A stretch of DNA of 57,426 nucleotides from the NCBI RefSeq assembly GCF_019207025.1, contig NZ_JAEEGC010000038.1, positions 1-57,426 of the forward strand, read 5' to 3'. A model generated the notes under the pieces. The model saw only the letters and a program-made list of their open reading frames with translations. It did no database searches and was not told where the DNA came from. This DNA comes from Clostridium thailandense. Lineage in GTDB: Bacteria; Bacillota; Clostridia; Clostridiales; Clostridiaceae. Positions 18,513 through 29,046 of the stretch are shown here, one piece after another (position 1 is the first letter of the stretch; every line of letters starts with the position of its first letter). Made by a program: the position numbers and the translations under genes.

Positions 18513-21500
18513 CTACTCTAACTGTTTTTTTACCTCTTGTACTCTTAAAAGCATATCACTATAAAAAGCAAACAACTCGTCTCCATTTATTAATTGATAT
18601 TTTCTTGTATCTAATTCCTCAACTATATCTTTAATATTTTCTAAAAGAGTACTTACATTTAAGATGAGTGTTTCAACTCCTTCTTCCATTGAAAGCTGCT
18701 CAAGCTTTTTATCTGAAGTCTTATCTACAATTACCCTCTCCCTTTCGTCTAGCGCAACATATTTGCGAAATATTGCTTCATGCTGATATTCTTTTTGTTT
18801 TAAAGCATTTATAAAAGGTTCTATGCTTACCTTACTTTCTTCTCCACCGTTGTAAACATAGAATAATCCCTTTTTAACTATAGTATTTGTATACAGTGCC
18901 CTAAGGAAATTATCTATATTCATTTCTGCTTTGCTCATATCTTTTATTACTTTTTCAAGCTCATTTCTTTTTCCTATAAGTTCTTCATATTTTTCAACCT
19001 CTTCTCTTACTAGTTTAGTAAGTTCAGGAGTTCTTATTAGATTATTCTTTGCTTTCTCCTCATTGCTGCTTTCAAAAATATAATATCTTTGCATATCACT
19101 ATTTTCTATAGGAATAAAGCCATTATCTAAAATCTTGTTAATATCTACTATTGCTTTTTTTATTTCACTAATATTGGGAATATCACTTTCTAAATTAATT
19201 GAGTATTTTTTCATAAATTCATCAACATCAAATGGTTCTGTAATAATACATTTATAATTTTCATTACTTCCCTTTTCAGTATTTACTATACATTTAAGTT
19301 CCAAAGCACGATCAAATATTTTTCTTACTTCATCATTATATTTTTTTACTCTTTCGTTATCATAAGTCGTTCCCCAGGATTCCTCAGGAATCGGTGAAGG
19401 AATGTATATCCAGTTTTTATCTCCATTTTGATATAAATGTCTACCTATTCCATCCCGTTCAAGCAAAGTTTTTTCATATATCTCTTCATAATGCTTTATT
19501 GGTGCATAAGAATATAGTGGTACTCCATTTTTAGTGTTCAACCAGAATATTCTGTTTGTTACCATACTTTCCTTTATATTAATAGAATCTCCTTTATGCG
19601 AATTTTTTTTATATTCTTTAATACCTTCAAGTATTTTCTTTGCATTTCTAGGAACTGAAACCATACTCCAGGTTGGGAAATTCACTGCTTCAGTATTGCT
19701 TATATGAAAAATCGGTACTGCATCTTTGTCAAGCTTTGGAGCAATTTCATCTTTGATTATACCAATAATAGACTTATCTTCTCCATATTCTAAAGATAAG
19801 AATTCCTCCATTGATTGAGTTATTACTTCGCCATACTCTTCAGATACAAAATTTGAGATTGATCCTACAACATCTATACGAACCTCATCAAGCCATTTTT
19901 GAGACTCTTCTAAAAGCTTATTTGAAAATCTTCTTACAAGCTCATCAGCAGTCTCTTTATTCACAATTTTTTCCATATAATCCGTCAAATCTGGAACTTT
20001 AACAACTGTCCAGGAATATGTTCTGCCAAGTGCTCCCTCTATCTCCTCACCTTTAGCAAGGATATCTCCATCTTCCTTGAATAGTTTATTTAATTCATTA
20101 AGTATCTCAGTATATACTCTATAAATTTTATTATTTAAATCACTTATATCACTAATTATTCTACTATAAAACTCCATCATTCTCACAATTCTGTCTTCTT
20201 CAGCCTTTAACATATACTCTTCACTTTTAGCTTCTATATAGTCATTTTTCTTGCCTTCTTTAGTAAATAAAATTGCTTTTTTAGCCTCAATAAGCTTATC
20301 TTCTGCTACCTCTCTTTTGTACTTTATTTCCTTGGAAATGTTGGCTAACCTTTCCCTTAAGGAAGCTATCTCTGAATCTAATGTTTTTACTACACAAAAG
20401 CTGCTGGAAAACAGCATTCTTGATGCGTAAAAAGGACCTTTCTTAGGATCTTTAAATATCAAATCTACACATTCTATAATGTTTTTTTGTATTTCACCAG
20501 GATATTGAGTCTTTACTTTATTATATTCATTTGAACAGTCTCTTAGATATTCCTTCATTTCATCATCAATATCAACGGCTTGCCTTTTTATTACATTGTC
20601 ATAGCTATATTTCTCTCTATTCTTATATCCCGATAGTGGTTTTCTGCTTTGAAGATTCTCTTCAAACCTTTCAATTACCGAATCTTCATCCAGCTTCAAC
20701 TGTCTTATAAATCCATCTACCTCTTGTTCTGCTGGTATGTTATCAAACATATATTGCATTTTTTCAAAAAGCTTATAAGCAAGATAAGTAGTTATCTCCT
20801 CAAGGGGCAATACTGCTGAAGCTGCTCCTATCATTATATACTTATAGTTTGCCATATATGGTTTTGCCATATTATCTGTGTTTTGCTTTAAATTGCTTAT
20901 ATAATCCTGTATTGCAAAGACTCCACCGGACTCTCTTACTTCATTGGACATAAAATTCACTATATTTTCCGCTGTAACATTCATACAATAATCATATGCA
21001 TTGCTCATAGGTCTTCCATCAATATTAGTAGCAGAAATCAAATGACAGAGGTTAAATGGTGGCATTGGCGAATCAACTGTAAGTCTATTTCTGTATTTCT
21101 GTCTAAATCTCTCATGTCTATCTCCTATACCCATAAGGTAATCTAATTCCTTAAGCGCAGCAAAACCATTCTTTATAATATAAGATTGTGAAGATTGATT
21201 GTCTGCCGCTCTTGATAAATTAACATCAGGAGTAAATAAATATCCCATAATATTAACTTTATCTTCACCTTTATTACCATATATACTATGCATAATTCCT
21301 CTTATTATATAAGCTATATCTATAAAGGTTCCACTTCCGGTTCCCCCTGATAGTCCAGAAAGAATAAATACATGTAGAACTTGATCAGTATCTTCCTGAA
21401 GAAATCTTATCTTCTTCTCAATACAATCTACTATTTCATTAATCTTTGTAAACAACAGTAATCTTCCTATTTGTCTTACTCCACCAGCTCCATCTGTTCC

Positions 21501-21920
21501 ACTTTCTGAAGATAACTCTGGAGCTAGCCATTCTTTTATACAATCATCTAATATTTTACGATCATTTAAAATAGATCTTACTTCTGCATTGGATAACATT
21601 ACAAGTTCACTTTGTGGGTCAAGTCCTACTCCTCCACTTGCTGGATATCTTTTATTCTTCTCCCCTTGATTTGTTTCAAAACCCAAAAACTCTACTTTCT
21701 TAGGCTTATCTTTTCTTGTATTTGATATTGTGTCCTCATCTAAGAAGAATCTTTTATTGATCTGATATTTTAGTCTGAGCATAGCATCTATTCCAGTTCC
21801 TCCAAGGCCTATTATAAGTACTGGATTTTCTATGGTTTCTATACGTATCTTATCACTTATAATTCCTCCACCCTTGCTCACATCAAGGTCCTGAAGATGT
21901 TCTCTTATCCTAGTGTTCAT
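18513..21920 (-). CDS. Tubulin/FtsZ-like GTPase, 1135 residues
   Basis: Large cytoplasmic protein of the bacterial tubulin-like family (Tubulin_2 type). The N-terminal strand-loop GLGGTG (38-43) and the tubulin signature loop SGGTGSGT (191-198) match the nucleotide-binding G-box of FtsZ and tubulin. A further GGVGLDPQSE segment lies between them. The remaining ~800 residues are largely helical with coiled-coil stretches (about 470-620 and 955-1000), far longer than FtsZ at about 380. It is not FtsZ itself: the length, context and C-terminus differ. Family knowledge suggests GTP binding and possibly polymerisation, neither of which the sequence proves. A strong AGGAGG-like site precedes the ATG. 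It sits centrally in the operon between the two vWA genes. Confidence 0.8.
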   Translation of the reverse strand: MNTRIREHLQDLDVSKGGGIISDKIRIETIENPVLIIGLGGTGIDAMLRLKYQINKRFFLDEDTISNTRKDKPKKVEFLGFETNQGEKNKRYPASGGVGLDPQSELVMLSNAEVRSILNDRKILDDCIKEWLAPELSSESGTDGAGGVRQIGRLLLFTKINEIVDCIEKKIRFLQEDTDQVLHVFILSGLSGGTGSGTFIDIAYIIRGIMHSIYGNKGEDKVNIMGYLFTPDVNLSRAADNQSSQSYIIKNGFAALKELDYLMGIGDRHERFRQKYRNRLTVDSPMPPFNLCHLISATNIDGRPMSNAYDYCMNVTAENIVNFMSNEVRESGGVFAIQDYISNLKQNTDNMAKPYMANYKYIMIGAASAVLPLEEITTYLAYKLFEKMQYMFDNIPAEQEVDGFIRQLKLDEDSVIERFEENLQSRKPLSGYKNREKYSYDNVIKRQAVDIDDEMKEYLRDCSNEYNKVKTQYPGEIQKNIIECVDLIFKDPKKGPFYASRMLFSSSFCVVKTLDSEIASLRERLANISKEIKYKREVAEDKLIEAKKAILFTKEGKKNDYIEAKSEEYMLKAEEDRIVRMMEFYSRIISDISDLNNKIYRVYTEILNELNKLFKEDGDILAKGEEIEGALGRTYSWTVVKVPDLTDYMEKIVNKETADELVRRFSNKLLEESQKWLDEVRIDVVGSISNFVSEEYGEVITQSMEEFLSLEYGEDKSIIGIIKDEIAPKLDKDAVPIFHISNTEAVNFPTWSMVSVPRNAKKILEGIKEYKKNSHKGDSINIKESMVTNRIFWLNTKNGVPLYSYAPIKHYEEIYEKTLLERDGIGRHLYQNGDKNWIYIPSPIPEESWGTTYDNERVKKYNDEVRKIFDRALELKCIVNTEKGSNENYKCIITEPFDVDEFMKKYSINLESDIPNISEIKKAIVDINKILDNGFIPIENSDMQRYYIFESSNEEKAKNNLIRTPELTKLVREEVEKYEELIGKRNELEKVIKDMSKAEMNIDNFLRALYTNTIVKKGLFYVYNGGEESKVSIEPFINALKQKEYQHEAIFRKYVALDERERVIVDKTSDKKLEQLSMEEGVETLILNVSTLLENIKDIVEELDTRKYQLINGDELFAFYSDMLLRVQEVKKQLE

Positions 21921-21942
21921 ATTTATTCCTCCAATTTATAGC

Positions 21943-23691
21943 TTATTTAACATTAAACTGCATTACTATACTTTTTGGTACTTTCGTTAAAAATATTGTT
22001 ATTTTGTTTTTATCATATAATACAACTTTAGAATCGTTATCTAACTTTTTACCAGACCTCTGAATAACACATTCTGATTTGTTTATTACATCTATACTAT
22101 CATCATTATTAAATATAAATCTTATATTCTCAGTTTCTCCATATTCCTCCTTAAGACCTAATACATCGAAAAGTGTGAAACTTCCCCTATATCCATCTAA
22201 ATTTCTAAATTGAGGTGGTAATAACTCCTTTGTATTTTCGTCTCTTATCTGCAGCTCCACTCTTCCAAATCCCAGAATATTCTTCTTTTTCATTAAAAAA
22301 TATATTAAAAATAGAACTATAGCTGCTAAAACACCTCCAATGCTATACAGTATTATAGGGTTTTGGAACACACCTTTTTTAGAAGTGCTATCTATTGAAG
22401 CTTTAGTTGAAGAATTTCCTATAACAATAGGCGTGCTTTCTCTGTAAAAACTATTTCCATCTACCCTTACCTTAACTTCATATTTCCCATCACTTGGAAT
22501 TTGATATTCTCCTCTAAATACTCCTTCTCCAGTAGTTAATGCTATTTCCTTGATGGAATTATCCTTTAAGTTTTTAACAATTAATTTTGCTTTCATATTA
22601 TTGTATAATTCTTTATCTGAAATTTTCTGTCCATTACTGATAAAATAAGCTTCTATACTTATTTTATCTCCATTATTAGGCTTTTGTGGATTAATACTTG
22701 CTTCAATTTGGAGATCGTAATTAAATATATAACTTACTTTTATATTGCTTCCATTTACACCTTTAACTCTTACAGTCCATTGACCCTCTACAGGTTTTAC
22801 GATTTTAAGCATTGAATATTTTTGAGAGGATGTAAATACTGCATTTGCTGATGGTATTGGTATTTCTTTACCTGAAGGATTTATAAGCTTCAATTCAACA
22901 GGTTTATCAGAAAGCATAGAAATATTTGCCTCTAAGACATTTGAATTTGGAATATCAACCTTCAAGTCTTGAAAATCTCCATTTCCTATAATTGAACCTC
23001 CATCTTGAATCTTTAGCTTTGAGTTATCTGCATATATATCAGTAAGAATTTTAGGAAGATCTGCCGCAGTATTCGTTATGTAGCTTTTTCCATTCGTTGA
23101 ATTAGATATCTCACTAAGTTGGTTTTTATCGACAGTACCGTCGTAATTCAAGCCTATAGTATATACAGGATACCCTTTGCTTTTACATATGCTAAGTGCA
23201 TTATTCAAATCATTTAGAGACTCCTGAGCACTCCTTTTGGGATCATTTTTTCCATCTGATAATAAAATTATCAATGGCTGGTGACTTTTATCGTGTCCAC
23301 TGTCTAGTAATTTAGTCCCTTCAATTAAACCGTATCCTGTATCTGTTTTTTGTCCAAGAGGAATACCTGAGGCCATAGTTTTTATTCTATTTTTATCTTC
23401 AGTTGAATTCATATTATCAAGATTATGTTCTCTTACTATATTGTCTGAATAGGCCACAAGTCCTGCTTTATTTCCTTGTATCTGTCCCATATCAAGAAAC
23501 ATTTTTATAGCTTCTGTTCTTATCTCTTCCGGATCACTTTCCTTCATAGACCCACTTGAGTCAAGCACAAAAACCACATCCATGTTTGAAGATATTGGGC
23601 TTGCATATACCTTTGAAAAAGGTATAAAAATTATTTGAAATATGTACACTAAAATTATACATGAAGCATACTTAATTTTAGCTTTCACCAT
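21943..23691 (-). CDS. Secreted-anchored von Willebrand A sensor-like protein
   Basis: A 582-residue protein with a signal peptide (hydrophobic 9-26, cleavage near A30). A vWA domain follows at once, with MIDAS motif DSSGS at 44-48 and LLSDGKNDPK later. About 200 residues of beta-sandwich-like sequence come next, then one transmembrane helix near 445-465 and a cytoplasmic tail of about 115 residues rich in beta strands, loosely reminiscent of an FHA or ubiquitin-like fold. The layout is that of an outside-facing receptor with an inside domain. This makes it the best candidate for an input sensor of the operon. It lies between the membrane GTPase and the tubulin-like gene. Confidence 0.78.
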   Translation of the reverse strand: MVKAKIKYASCIILVYIFQIIFIPFSKVYASPISSNMDVVFVLDSSGSMKESDPEEIRTEAIKMFLDMGQIQGNKAGLVAYSDNIVREHNLDNMNSTEDKNRIKTMASGIPLGQKTDTGYGLIEGTKLLDSGHDKSHQPLIILLSDGKNDPKRSAQESLNDLNNALSICKSKGYPVYTIGLNYDGTVDKNQLSEISNSTNGKSYITNTAADLPKILTDIYADNSKLKIQDGGSIIGNGDFQDLKVDIPNSNVLEANISMLSDKPVELKLINPSGKEIPIPSANAVFTSSQKYSMLKIVKPVEGQWTVRVKGVNGSNIKVSYIFNYDLQIEASINPQKPNNGDKISIEAYFISNGQKISDKELYNNMKAKLIVKNLKDNSIKEIALTTGEGVFRGEYQIPSDGKYEVKVRVDGNSFYRESTPIVIGNSSTKASIDSTSKKGVFQNPIILYSIGGVLAAIVLFLIYFLMKKKNILGFGRVELQIRDENTKELLPPQFRNLDGYRGSFTLFDVLGLKEEYGETENIRFIFNNDDSIDVINKSECVIQRSGKKLDNDSKVVLYDKNKITIFLTKVPKSIVMQFNVK

Positions 23692-23702
23692 GCTAACACT
23701 CC

Positions 23703-25133
23703 TTATTTTATTTCGTTATTTGCTTGAGCTAAAACCCAACTTATTATCTCTGCAACTCCTTGATCACCCCTAAATTTCCTATTATTAAATTGTAATGAGC
23801 TGCAGGAAAAAAACTTGTATTTTGAAAAATTATATTGAAACTTTCTTATTATTTTTTCTTCCTCAATCTCCTTTAAAAAATCTAAAGCAGCTCCTTTATA
23901 ATTTATTAAATCTATTTTATTTAAAACAATTGCTATTGGAATATCAATAAACTCATTAGGCTCAACTTCTTTAATCTCTCTTAACGCTAGTATAAAACGA
24001 TCAACTAAATCTTCTATGGCAACAGTTTGGGTAATCTCATTTTTATCTGTGATATACTTCACTGAACTCTTTATGCAAAGTGGATCTATAATAAAAATCA
24101 ATCCATTAGTATATTTATAATAACTTTGTCTCCTAACTTCAGCTCTAATATCGAAATATTCCCCTGCAATGTCATATATATACAATAGCTTGTCGCTGCG
24201 AAACTTACCTGATTTTATAAAAATATTATATGGTACTGTATCCGCTTTGATTGTTTTCCTTGGTGGTATTCCTTTACTAGCTAATTCTAAAAGTTCTCTA
24301 ATTCTTTCTTCATCTTCTCCATTTAAGAAACTAATATTCCAGTTATTCTTTTTTGAAACATCATTTATTAAACAATCTAAAGCTGAGTAAACGAATGAAG
24401 TTTTTCCTGAGGATACCCCTCCTATAATTGGTATACATATTGGTGATGCCTCTCTAACTTCAAGTCCTCTAGAACACACTGGACATATTGACTTGAGACT
24501 ATACCTTCCTGTTAAATTAGTTGTAGGAATAACTTTTCCACATTTACACACTCTTCTCATAATACCATAGGGACCTGGCTTCAATTGCCTATGTAAGCTT
24601 CCGCATTCAGGGCATATATAATACGGTATATCAAACTTAGCATGACAATGATAACAAATGCCAGTTATTTTTCCTCTGATAAGCTTTAAATTTTCTATAG
24701 CTGCTATCCCAAAATAAAATATATATCCTGGGATACTTATAAAGGTCACTATTAAAAAATGTATAAAATAGCAAAATATATTCATTAAATTGCCAACTAT
24801 ATGTATAGTAGCCTGTTCAGCTTTTACTCTACCATATGTGAAAGCTCCTTTTTCTTTTAATTTCTGTCTTAATACAAGTATGTTTCCAGTATTAACAGAA
24901 CAAGCACTTTTATAAGTATTATTTAAATCCTCATATTGTTTATAAAAAAAGTAATTTTCCTTTGCTGGTTCACAAAATTCTCTCTTACTTTTTAATGAAT
25001 ATCCTTTATGAAGGCTATAGCTTAAACCTTTAAAATAGCCTGTGAAAGATTTTAAAAAACCCTCACTTATTCCTATAACAGCACCTAATATTCCCTCGAA
25101 TAATGCTGAAACAGACGCTATAATTCTCCCCAA
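23703..25133 (-). CDS. Membrane-linked zinc-ribbon GTPase
   Basis: A 476-residue GTPase related to those at 12778 and 27846 but with a hydrophobic N-terminal section: an amphipathic stretch at 5-35 and a likely transmembrane helix or hairpin near 112-146. Four cysteine pairs follow (C160/163, C174/177, C196/198, C217/220), giving two zinc ribbons, then G1 GGVSSGKT (238-245), G3 YDIAGEYF, the block GLIFIIDPL and G4 NKID. All GTPase motifs are intact. It probably places GTPase switching at the membrane next to the vWA proteins. It is 11 nt upstream of the secreted vWA gene. Start: ATG 25133 with an adjacent AGGTG-type site. Confidence 0.75.
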   Translation of the reverse strand: MGRIIASVSALFEGILGAVIGISEGFLKSFTGYFKGLSYSLHKGYSLKSKREFCEPAKENYFFYKQYEDLNNTYKSACSVNTGNILVLRQKLKEKGAFTYGRVKAEQATIHIVGNLMNIFCYFIHFLIVTFISIPGYIFYFGIAAIENLKLIRGKITGICYHCHAKFDIPYYICPECGSLHRQLKPGPYGIMRRVCKCGKVIPTTNLTGRYSLKSICPVCSRGLEVREASPICIPIIGGVSSGKTSFVYSALDCLINDVSKKNNWNISFLNGEDEERIRELLELASKGIPPRKTIKADTVPYNIFIKSGKFRSDKLLYIYDIAGEYFDIRAEVRRQSYYKYTNGLIFIIDPLCIKSSVKYITDKNEITQTVAIEDLVDRFILALREIKEVEPNEFIDIPIAIVLNKIDLINYKGAALDFLKEIEEEKIIRKFQYNFSKYKFFSCSSLQFNNRKFRGDQGVAEIISWVLAQANNEIK

Positions 25134-25168
25134 AAAAACACCTCCATTTTTTGTTAACTATCCATTAA

Positions 25169-27838
25169 TTATTTTTTAAAAATATTAAAAGGAGTTCTCT
25201 TTTGTTTTTTTTGTTTTACATCATCTCTAATCTTTATCCATTTATATACAATCTCTGTTTTATTAATATAGGAACTTACTTTTTTTTCAATATAATTACT
25301 ATACGTTTCTAGTTTCTTTTCTGAGATTTCTTTTAATATATTAGAAATTTTATCATTTAAGTATGTTTCTAATTTTCCACTCATATCTAAATCATTTTTA
25401 AACAAAAATATTAAAAAATCCATAAATATTTCGTGGCCTTCTATGCCTCTTAATTTTAATATTTCTTTATATTTCTTAGTAAAAATGATATCATCTAAAA
25501 TATTTAGGTATTCTTTATAATAAATTTCTACATATTCTGAACAAAATAGAAATCTTCTCATCTTATCATGTTCTAGTGGACTTTTAAGATATGGACATAA
25601 ATTATTCAGAAACCAGATCAAACATTTTGCATATTTGTCAGCATCCATATTTGAAAAGTCAACTTTCAAGTTTTCCAAATGTACTATTTTATCTGATGGA
25701 CTACTATCTTCAATTTTACTCATGATATATATCATTTCCACCATACTATAAGGAGTCTTTATATTATATTTTTTCTTTATTTCAATTACTTTTTTAATAG
25801 TATAAATTTCTATTCCTATATTCTCTACATTAATCTCATTTTCAAACCCTGTAAAAAGTACTTCAAATACCTTTTTATCTATGTCTTCATTTAAAGATTT
25901 TGCACTTATATAACTTATAACTTCTTTATAATCTTCCAATAAAATATCATCTTGGCATAAGTTCAAATATAAATTAAGTGCATCTGAAAATTTTCTTTTT
26001 CTATAATCTTTAAAAGAATTAAATATTCTATAACAATAATTCATAAAAAAATTTTTCTTGTTATTCTGATTTTTTAATTCTAAACTATATATGGAAAATA
26101 AAAAATTGTTTCCATTAGTTAATTTACTTATTTCCAAACATATTTTCTTTTCCCATTCTTTATCTTTCCTTCCCTCTTCTATAACAAATCCAACTAAAGT
26201 TTCTTCAATACTTTCATTTTTGTATAAATAATTGTTAATAGAATAAGCTCTTACAATTATTTCTGGAAGATACTCATATTCATACTTAAGGCTGCAAAAA
26301 ACATCTACAATATCTTCTGAAAATTGTATAAGTATACTCAGACACTTGTTTAAAAATATGGTTATATTTTTCGCATCTTGTGACCCTATGTTAAAAAGAC
26401 CTATTCCATCAGTACTTGCATATTTACTGTTAAATGTAATTATGTCACTAATCACCGATTTAAAATAGAACTTTGCATGTCTAACTTTACCACCTTCTAA
26501 ATAAGTTTGAAGCCCTTTTATTCTATCCTTATGTATAGATAACTTTACAAATTGACTAATTGTAACCTCTTTTATAGACCTTATGTTTTTATATAAGGTC
26601 AATATTTCTTCTACTTCAACCTCTTCAGCATCCATAATAAGATAATGTATAGAATTAAAGAAAAACTCGTAAGCCTTAATTATGTGTTCTCCACTATTTG
26701 TTTCTTTTCCTACCATAAATAAAAATTTTGTTATTATGTCCGCTAATTCAACATCTACTTGTGTACTAATTTTTTCCAAATTATGATTTAGAAGTTCAAA
26801 AAGCTGCTTATATGCCTCTACTGATTTATAGTTAACTGCAAAACTCACAGCATTTTTAACATCTTGTATATTGATTTTTTCAATACCTCTATTAACCATG
26901 TTATACAAACATACACAGTTATCAATATTCTCATCTAATATATTGTACTGAAATTGTTCAATAAAAGTTAGAAGAGGTAAAAATGTCTCCTTAGAAACTG
27001 TATATCCTACTTCCGCTCTTTTCACAAAACTACTGTTATAGTTTGTTTCTACGACCTGCATATCAATAAAATGAAAAATGTTGTATTTATAAAGTTTTTG
27101 ACTATCCTTAAAGTTGAATCTACTCCCATTATTGTCTGCGGCACACAGCATATAAGGAACATCTTCTGGATTATAACAGTATGTAGTAAAACTAAATTCC
27201 TGGGCCAATTTTTTAGGTAAGGACATTTGTACTGAACCAATCCAATACGAAATATTATCTTTGTAGTCACAAATAACTATTTTTTTTCTGTTACTACTGA
27301 AGCCTATACAACAATTCATTAATTCGGTAAATCCTTTTCGCCTTTTTCCGCTACCTGCTTCTTTTAAAAAGTTGCCTATTGAGTCGAAACTAATCAAATT
27401 ACCTAAGGGGATTTCATTTAACTCTGGAAGATATTCTATTTCCTCCGCATTTTCTTCTTCATAAGTTAAACTGCTTCTAAAAATAGCTGATCCATAAAGT
27501 TCTATTGGATAAAATGGCCATGCTTTGTCAGATATAAATACATGACAAAAATAATTTCCATACCTACCGGAGTAATCCTTGCCAATATATTTAGCAGAAC
27601 AAATGCAGTTCTTACCATTCTTTAACCTAAAGGAGGAAAAGGCTATTGGAAATAATTCTTCTATTTCTTTATCTGAAGGTTGCGTTGGCAGATTGTCTGG
27701 TGGTATATATACACAATATCCTTCAATTTCTTTTCTCTCCTCATCACTTATGCCTTTGGACATAGAATAAGTCTGAAATCCCATTCCTGAAGATAGTCCT
27801 TTCTTACATGAGGTATAAAAAAGCTGCTTAACTGCCAT
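25169..27838 (-). CDS. GTPase-associated protein 1 (GAP1)-like protein, full-length
   Basis: An 889-residue soluble protein. The N-terminal ~280 residues form the GAP1 module, sharing with the short relative at 11650 the QLFYTS opening, GKDYSGRYGNYFCH (86-99), the RKKIVICDYKDN strand and LPKKLAQEFSFTTYCYN. The remaining ~600 residues are long, helical, Lys/Ile/Asn-rich and repetitive in helix length, with a basic C-terminus (KKQKRTPFNIFKK). The start is set at ATG 27838. A TTG at 27844 is also possible, overlapping the AGGAAG site in the end of the upstream GTPase gene. Tight coupling to that GTPase supports a physical pair. The term GAP here means GTPase-associated, not proven GTPase-activating. 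Confidence 0.68.
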   Translation of the reverse strand: MAVKQLFYTSCKKGLSSGMGFQTYSMSKGISDEERKEIEGYCVYIPPDNLPTQPSDKEIEELFPIAFSSFRLKNGKNCICSAKYIGKDYSGRYGNYFCHVFISDKAWPFYPIELYGSAIFRSSLTYEEENAEEIEYLPELNEIPLGNLISFDSIGNFLKEAGSGKRRKGFTELMNCCIGFSSNRKKIVICDYKDNISYWIGSVQMSLPKKLAQEFSFTTYCYNPEDVPYMLCAADNNGSRFNFKDSQKLYKYNIFHFIDMQVVETNYNSSFVKRAEVGYTVSKETFLPLLTFIEQFQYNILDENIDNCVCLYNMVNRGIEKINIQDVKNAVSFAVNYKSVEAYKQLFELLNHNLEKISTQVDVELADIITKFLFMVGKETNSGEHIIKAYEFFFNSIHYLIMDAEEVEVEEILTLYKNIRSIKEVTISQFVKLSIHKDRIKGLQTYLEGGKVRHAKFYFKSVISDIITFNSKYASTDGIGLFNIGSQDAKNITIFLNKCLSILIQFSEDIVDVFCSLKYEYEYLPEIIVRAYSINNYLYKNESIEETLVGFVIEEGRKDKEWEKKICLEISKLTNGNNFLFSIYSLELKNQNNKKNFFMNYCYRIFNSFKDYRKRKFSDALNLYLNLCQDDILLEDYKEVISYISAKSLNEDIDKKVFEVLFTGFENEINVENIGIEIYTIKKVIEIKKKYNIKTPYSMVEMIYIMSKIEDSSPSDKIVHLENLKVDFSNMDADKYAKCLIWFLNNLCPYLKSPLEHDKMRRFLFCSEYVEIYYKEYLNILDDIIFTKKYKEILKLRGIEGHEIFMDFLIFLFKNDLDMSGKLETYLNDKISNILKEISEKKLETYSNYIEKKVSSYINKTEIVYKWIKIRDDVKQKKQKRTPFNIFKK

Positions 27839-27845
27839 TGTCAAA

Positions 27846-29024
27846 TCACTTCCTTTTTTCCGCCTTTATCAATTTATACTTATATAACAACCATAAAAAC
27901 GGATCTTCTACTCTATGTGGTCTTAGCTTTGTAATTTTACTACTTTCTGGATTACAGCCAAGCGCTGTTACACCAAAGTATCCATAATCTTTAAAATTTG
28001 CATTTAACTGATTAGCAAAATTTTCTCCACCCCAACTTCTAACTAATGACTCCATAGTTCCATTCATATCTTCAAAATCTGAAATATCAAAGCAACCTTT
28101 GTTTACATGTTTGCTTGAATAATTTATACAGCTTGATGGATCTATTAGAGAGTCTACTGCATCCATTTTTGAAAAAGCAACAGCTACTGGTATATCAATA
28201 AGCTTATCTATTTTTATATTATTAGCTTTTCTAATAAGATTTGCTGTTCTTGAAAGCAAATCTTCTATTGCCGTATTTTGTTCTGGCAGGGAAGTTTCTG
28301 GTGGAAGCACATCTCTTACATGCTCCAACTGAAGTGGATCAAGAATAAATATGATCCCCGAAGAATTATATATGTATCTATTTACCGTTTTCATTGTGTC
28401 CTCAGAATCCAAATCTTCGCCTGCTGTATCAAAAAAGGCAATAGTAACTACATTGCTTATTTTGTTACTTTTAAAGAAGCCTCCAAACATTCCCTGTTCT
28501 TTAAACGCAAGATTATAAATAAGTGGTTGTTTTACAGAGGAATCTGTTTTAGCTGATCGGGTTACCCTTATAAGTTCGCTTCTTTTAAAAACAGGATTAT
28601 AAAAATCGTTTCTATATCTGCTTATCGTTGCATCATTTGCCGCTGAAAGACTGCAATTAAACGCAGATCCTATTTCATTCATTATTTTATCAATTAGTAC
28701 AGCTATGTAATGGCTTTTTCCAGCTTCCTTAGCTCCTATAACTGCAAATACCAAATTATCATATTCTCCTATGGCATAAGGCAATTCTGCATGACATGTA
28801 GGACATACTTTCACATTTGTTTTTTCACCACACTCAGTACAAAAAACAAATTCAGGCATTTCATTTTTGTTTTCTGAACTTTTGGATTTCATGAGAACCC
28901 CGTCTCTTGCATTGTTGCATTTTTCCGGTTCATTTTTACAAGCAAAACTTACATCTGTTAAATCATGTTTAGAAAAGCAATATGGACATATATAATAATC
29001 TTTTTTTTTAAAATTTAATTTCAT
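27846..29024 (-). CDS. Zinc-ribbon TRAFAC-type GTPase (DO-GTPase family), proximal copy
   Basis: A 392-residue paralogue of the GTPase at 12778. Three CxxC pairs (C13/C16, C62/C65, C74/C77) form zinc ribbons. G1 is GAKEAGKS (97-104), G3 is FDTAGEDL, then GIIFILDPLQ, and G4 is SKMD. It ends in RVEDPFLWLLY, as its relative ends in RVDEPFLWLLY, and shares GYFGVTALGCNP with GYFAVSSLGCNP. GTP-binding motifs are intact, so it should be active. It lies 22 nt after the beta-rich protein gene and 7 nt before the large GAP1 gene, repeating the gene order of the distal trio. Confidence 0.78.
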   Translation of the reverse strand: MKLNFKKKDYYICPYCFSKHDLTDVSFACKNEPEKCNNARDGVLMKSKSSENKNEMPEFVFCTECGEKTNVKVCPTCHAELPYAIGEYDNLVFAVIGAKEAGKSHYIAVLIDKIMNEIGSAFNCSLSAANDATISRYRNDFYNPVFKRSELIRVTRSAKTDSSVKQPLIYNLAFKEQGMFGGFFKSNKISNVVTIAFFDTAGEDLDSEDTMKTVNRYIYNSSGIIFILDPLQLEHVRDVLPPETSLPEQNTAIEDLLSRTANLIRKANNIKIDKLIDIPVAVAFSKMDAVDSLIDPSSCINYSSKHVNKGCFDISDFEDMNGTMESLVRSWGGENFANQLNANFKDYGYFGVTALGCNPESSKITKLRPHRVEDPFLWLLYKYKLIKAEKRK

Positions 29025-29046
29025 TTTACTTATCCTCCCATATGAG

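Noticed and set aside
18513..21920. Cell-division FtsZ or a plasmid/phage TubZ
   Set aside because: Length is three times that of FtsZ, the C-terminus differs, and no division, partition or phage genes are adjacent.
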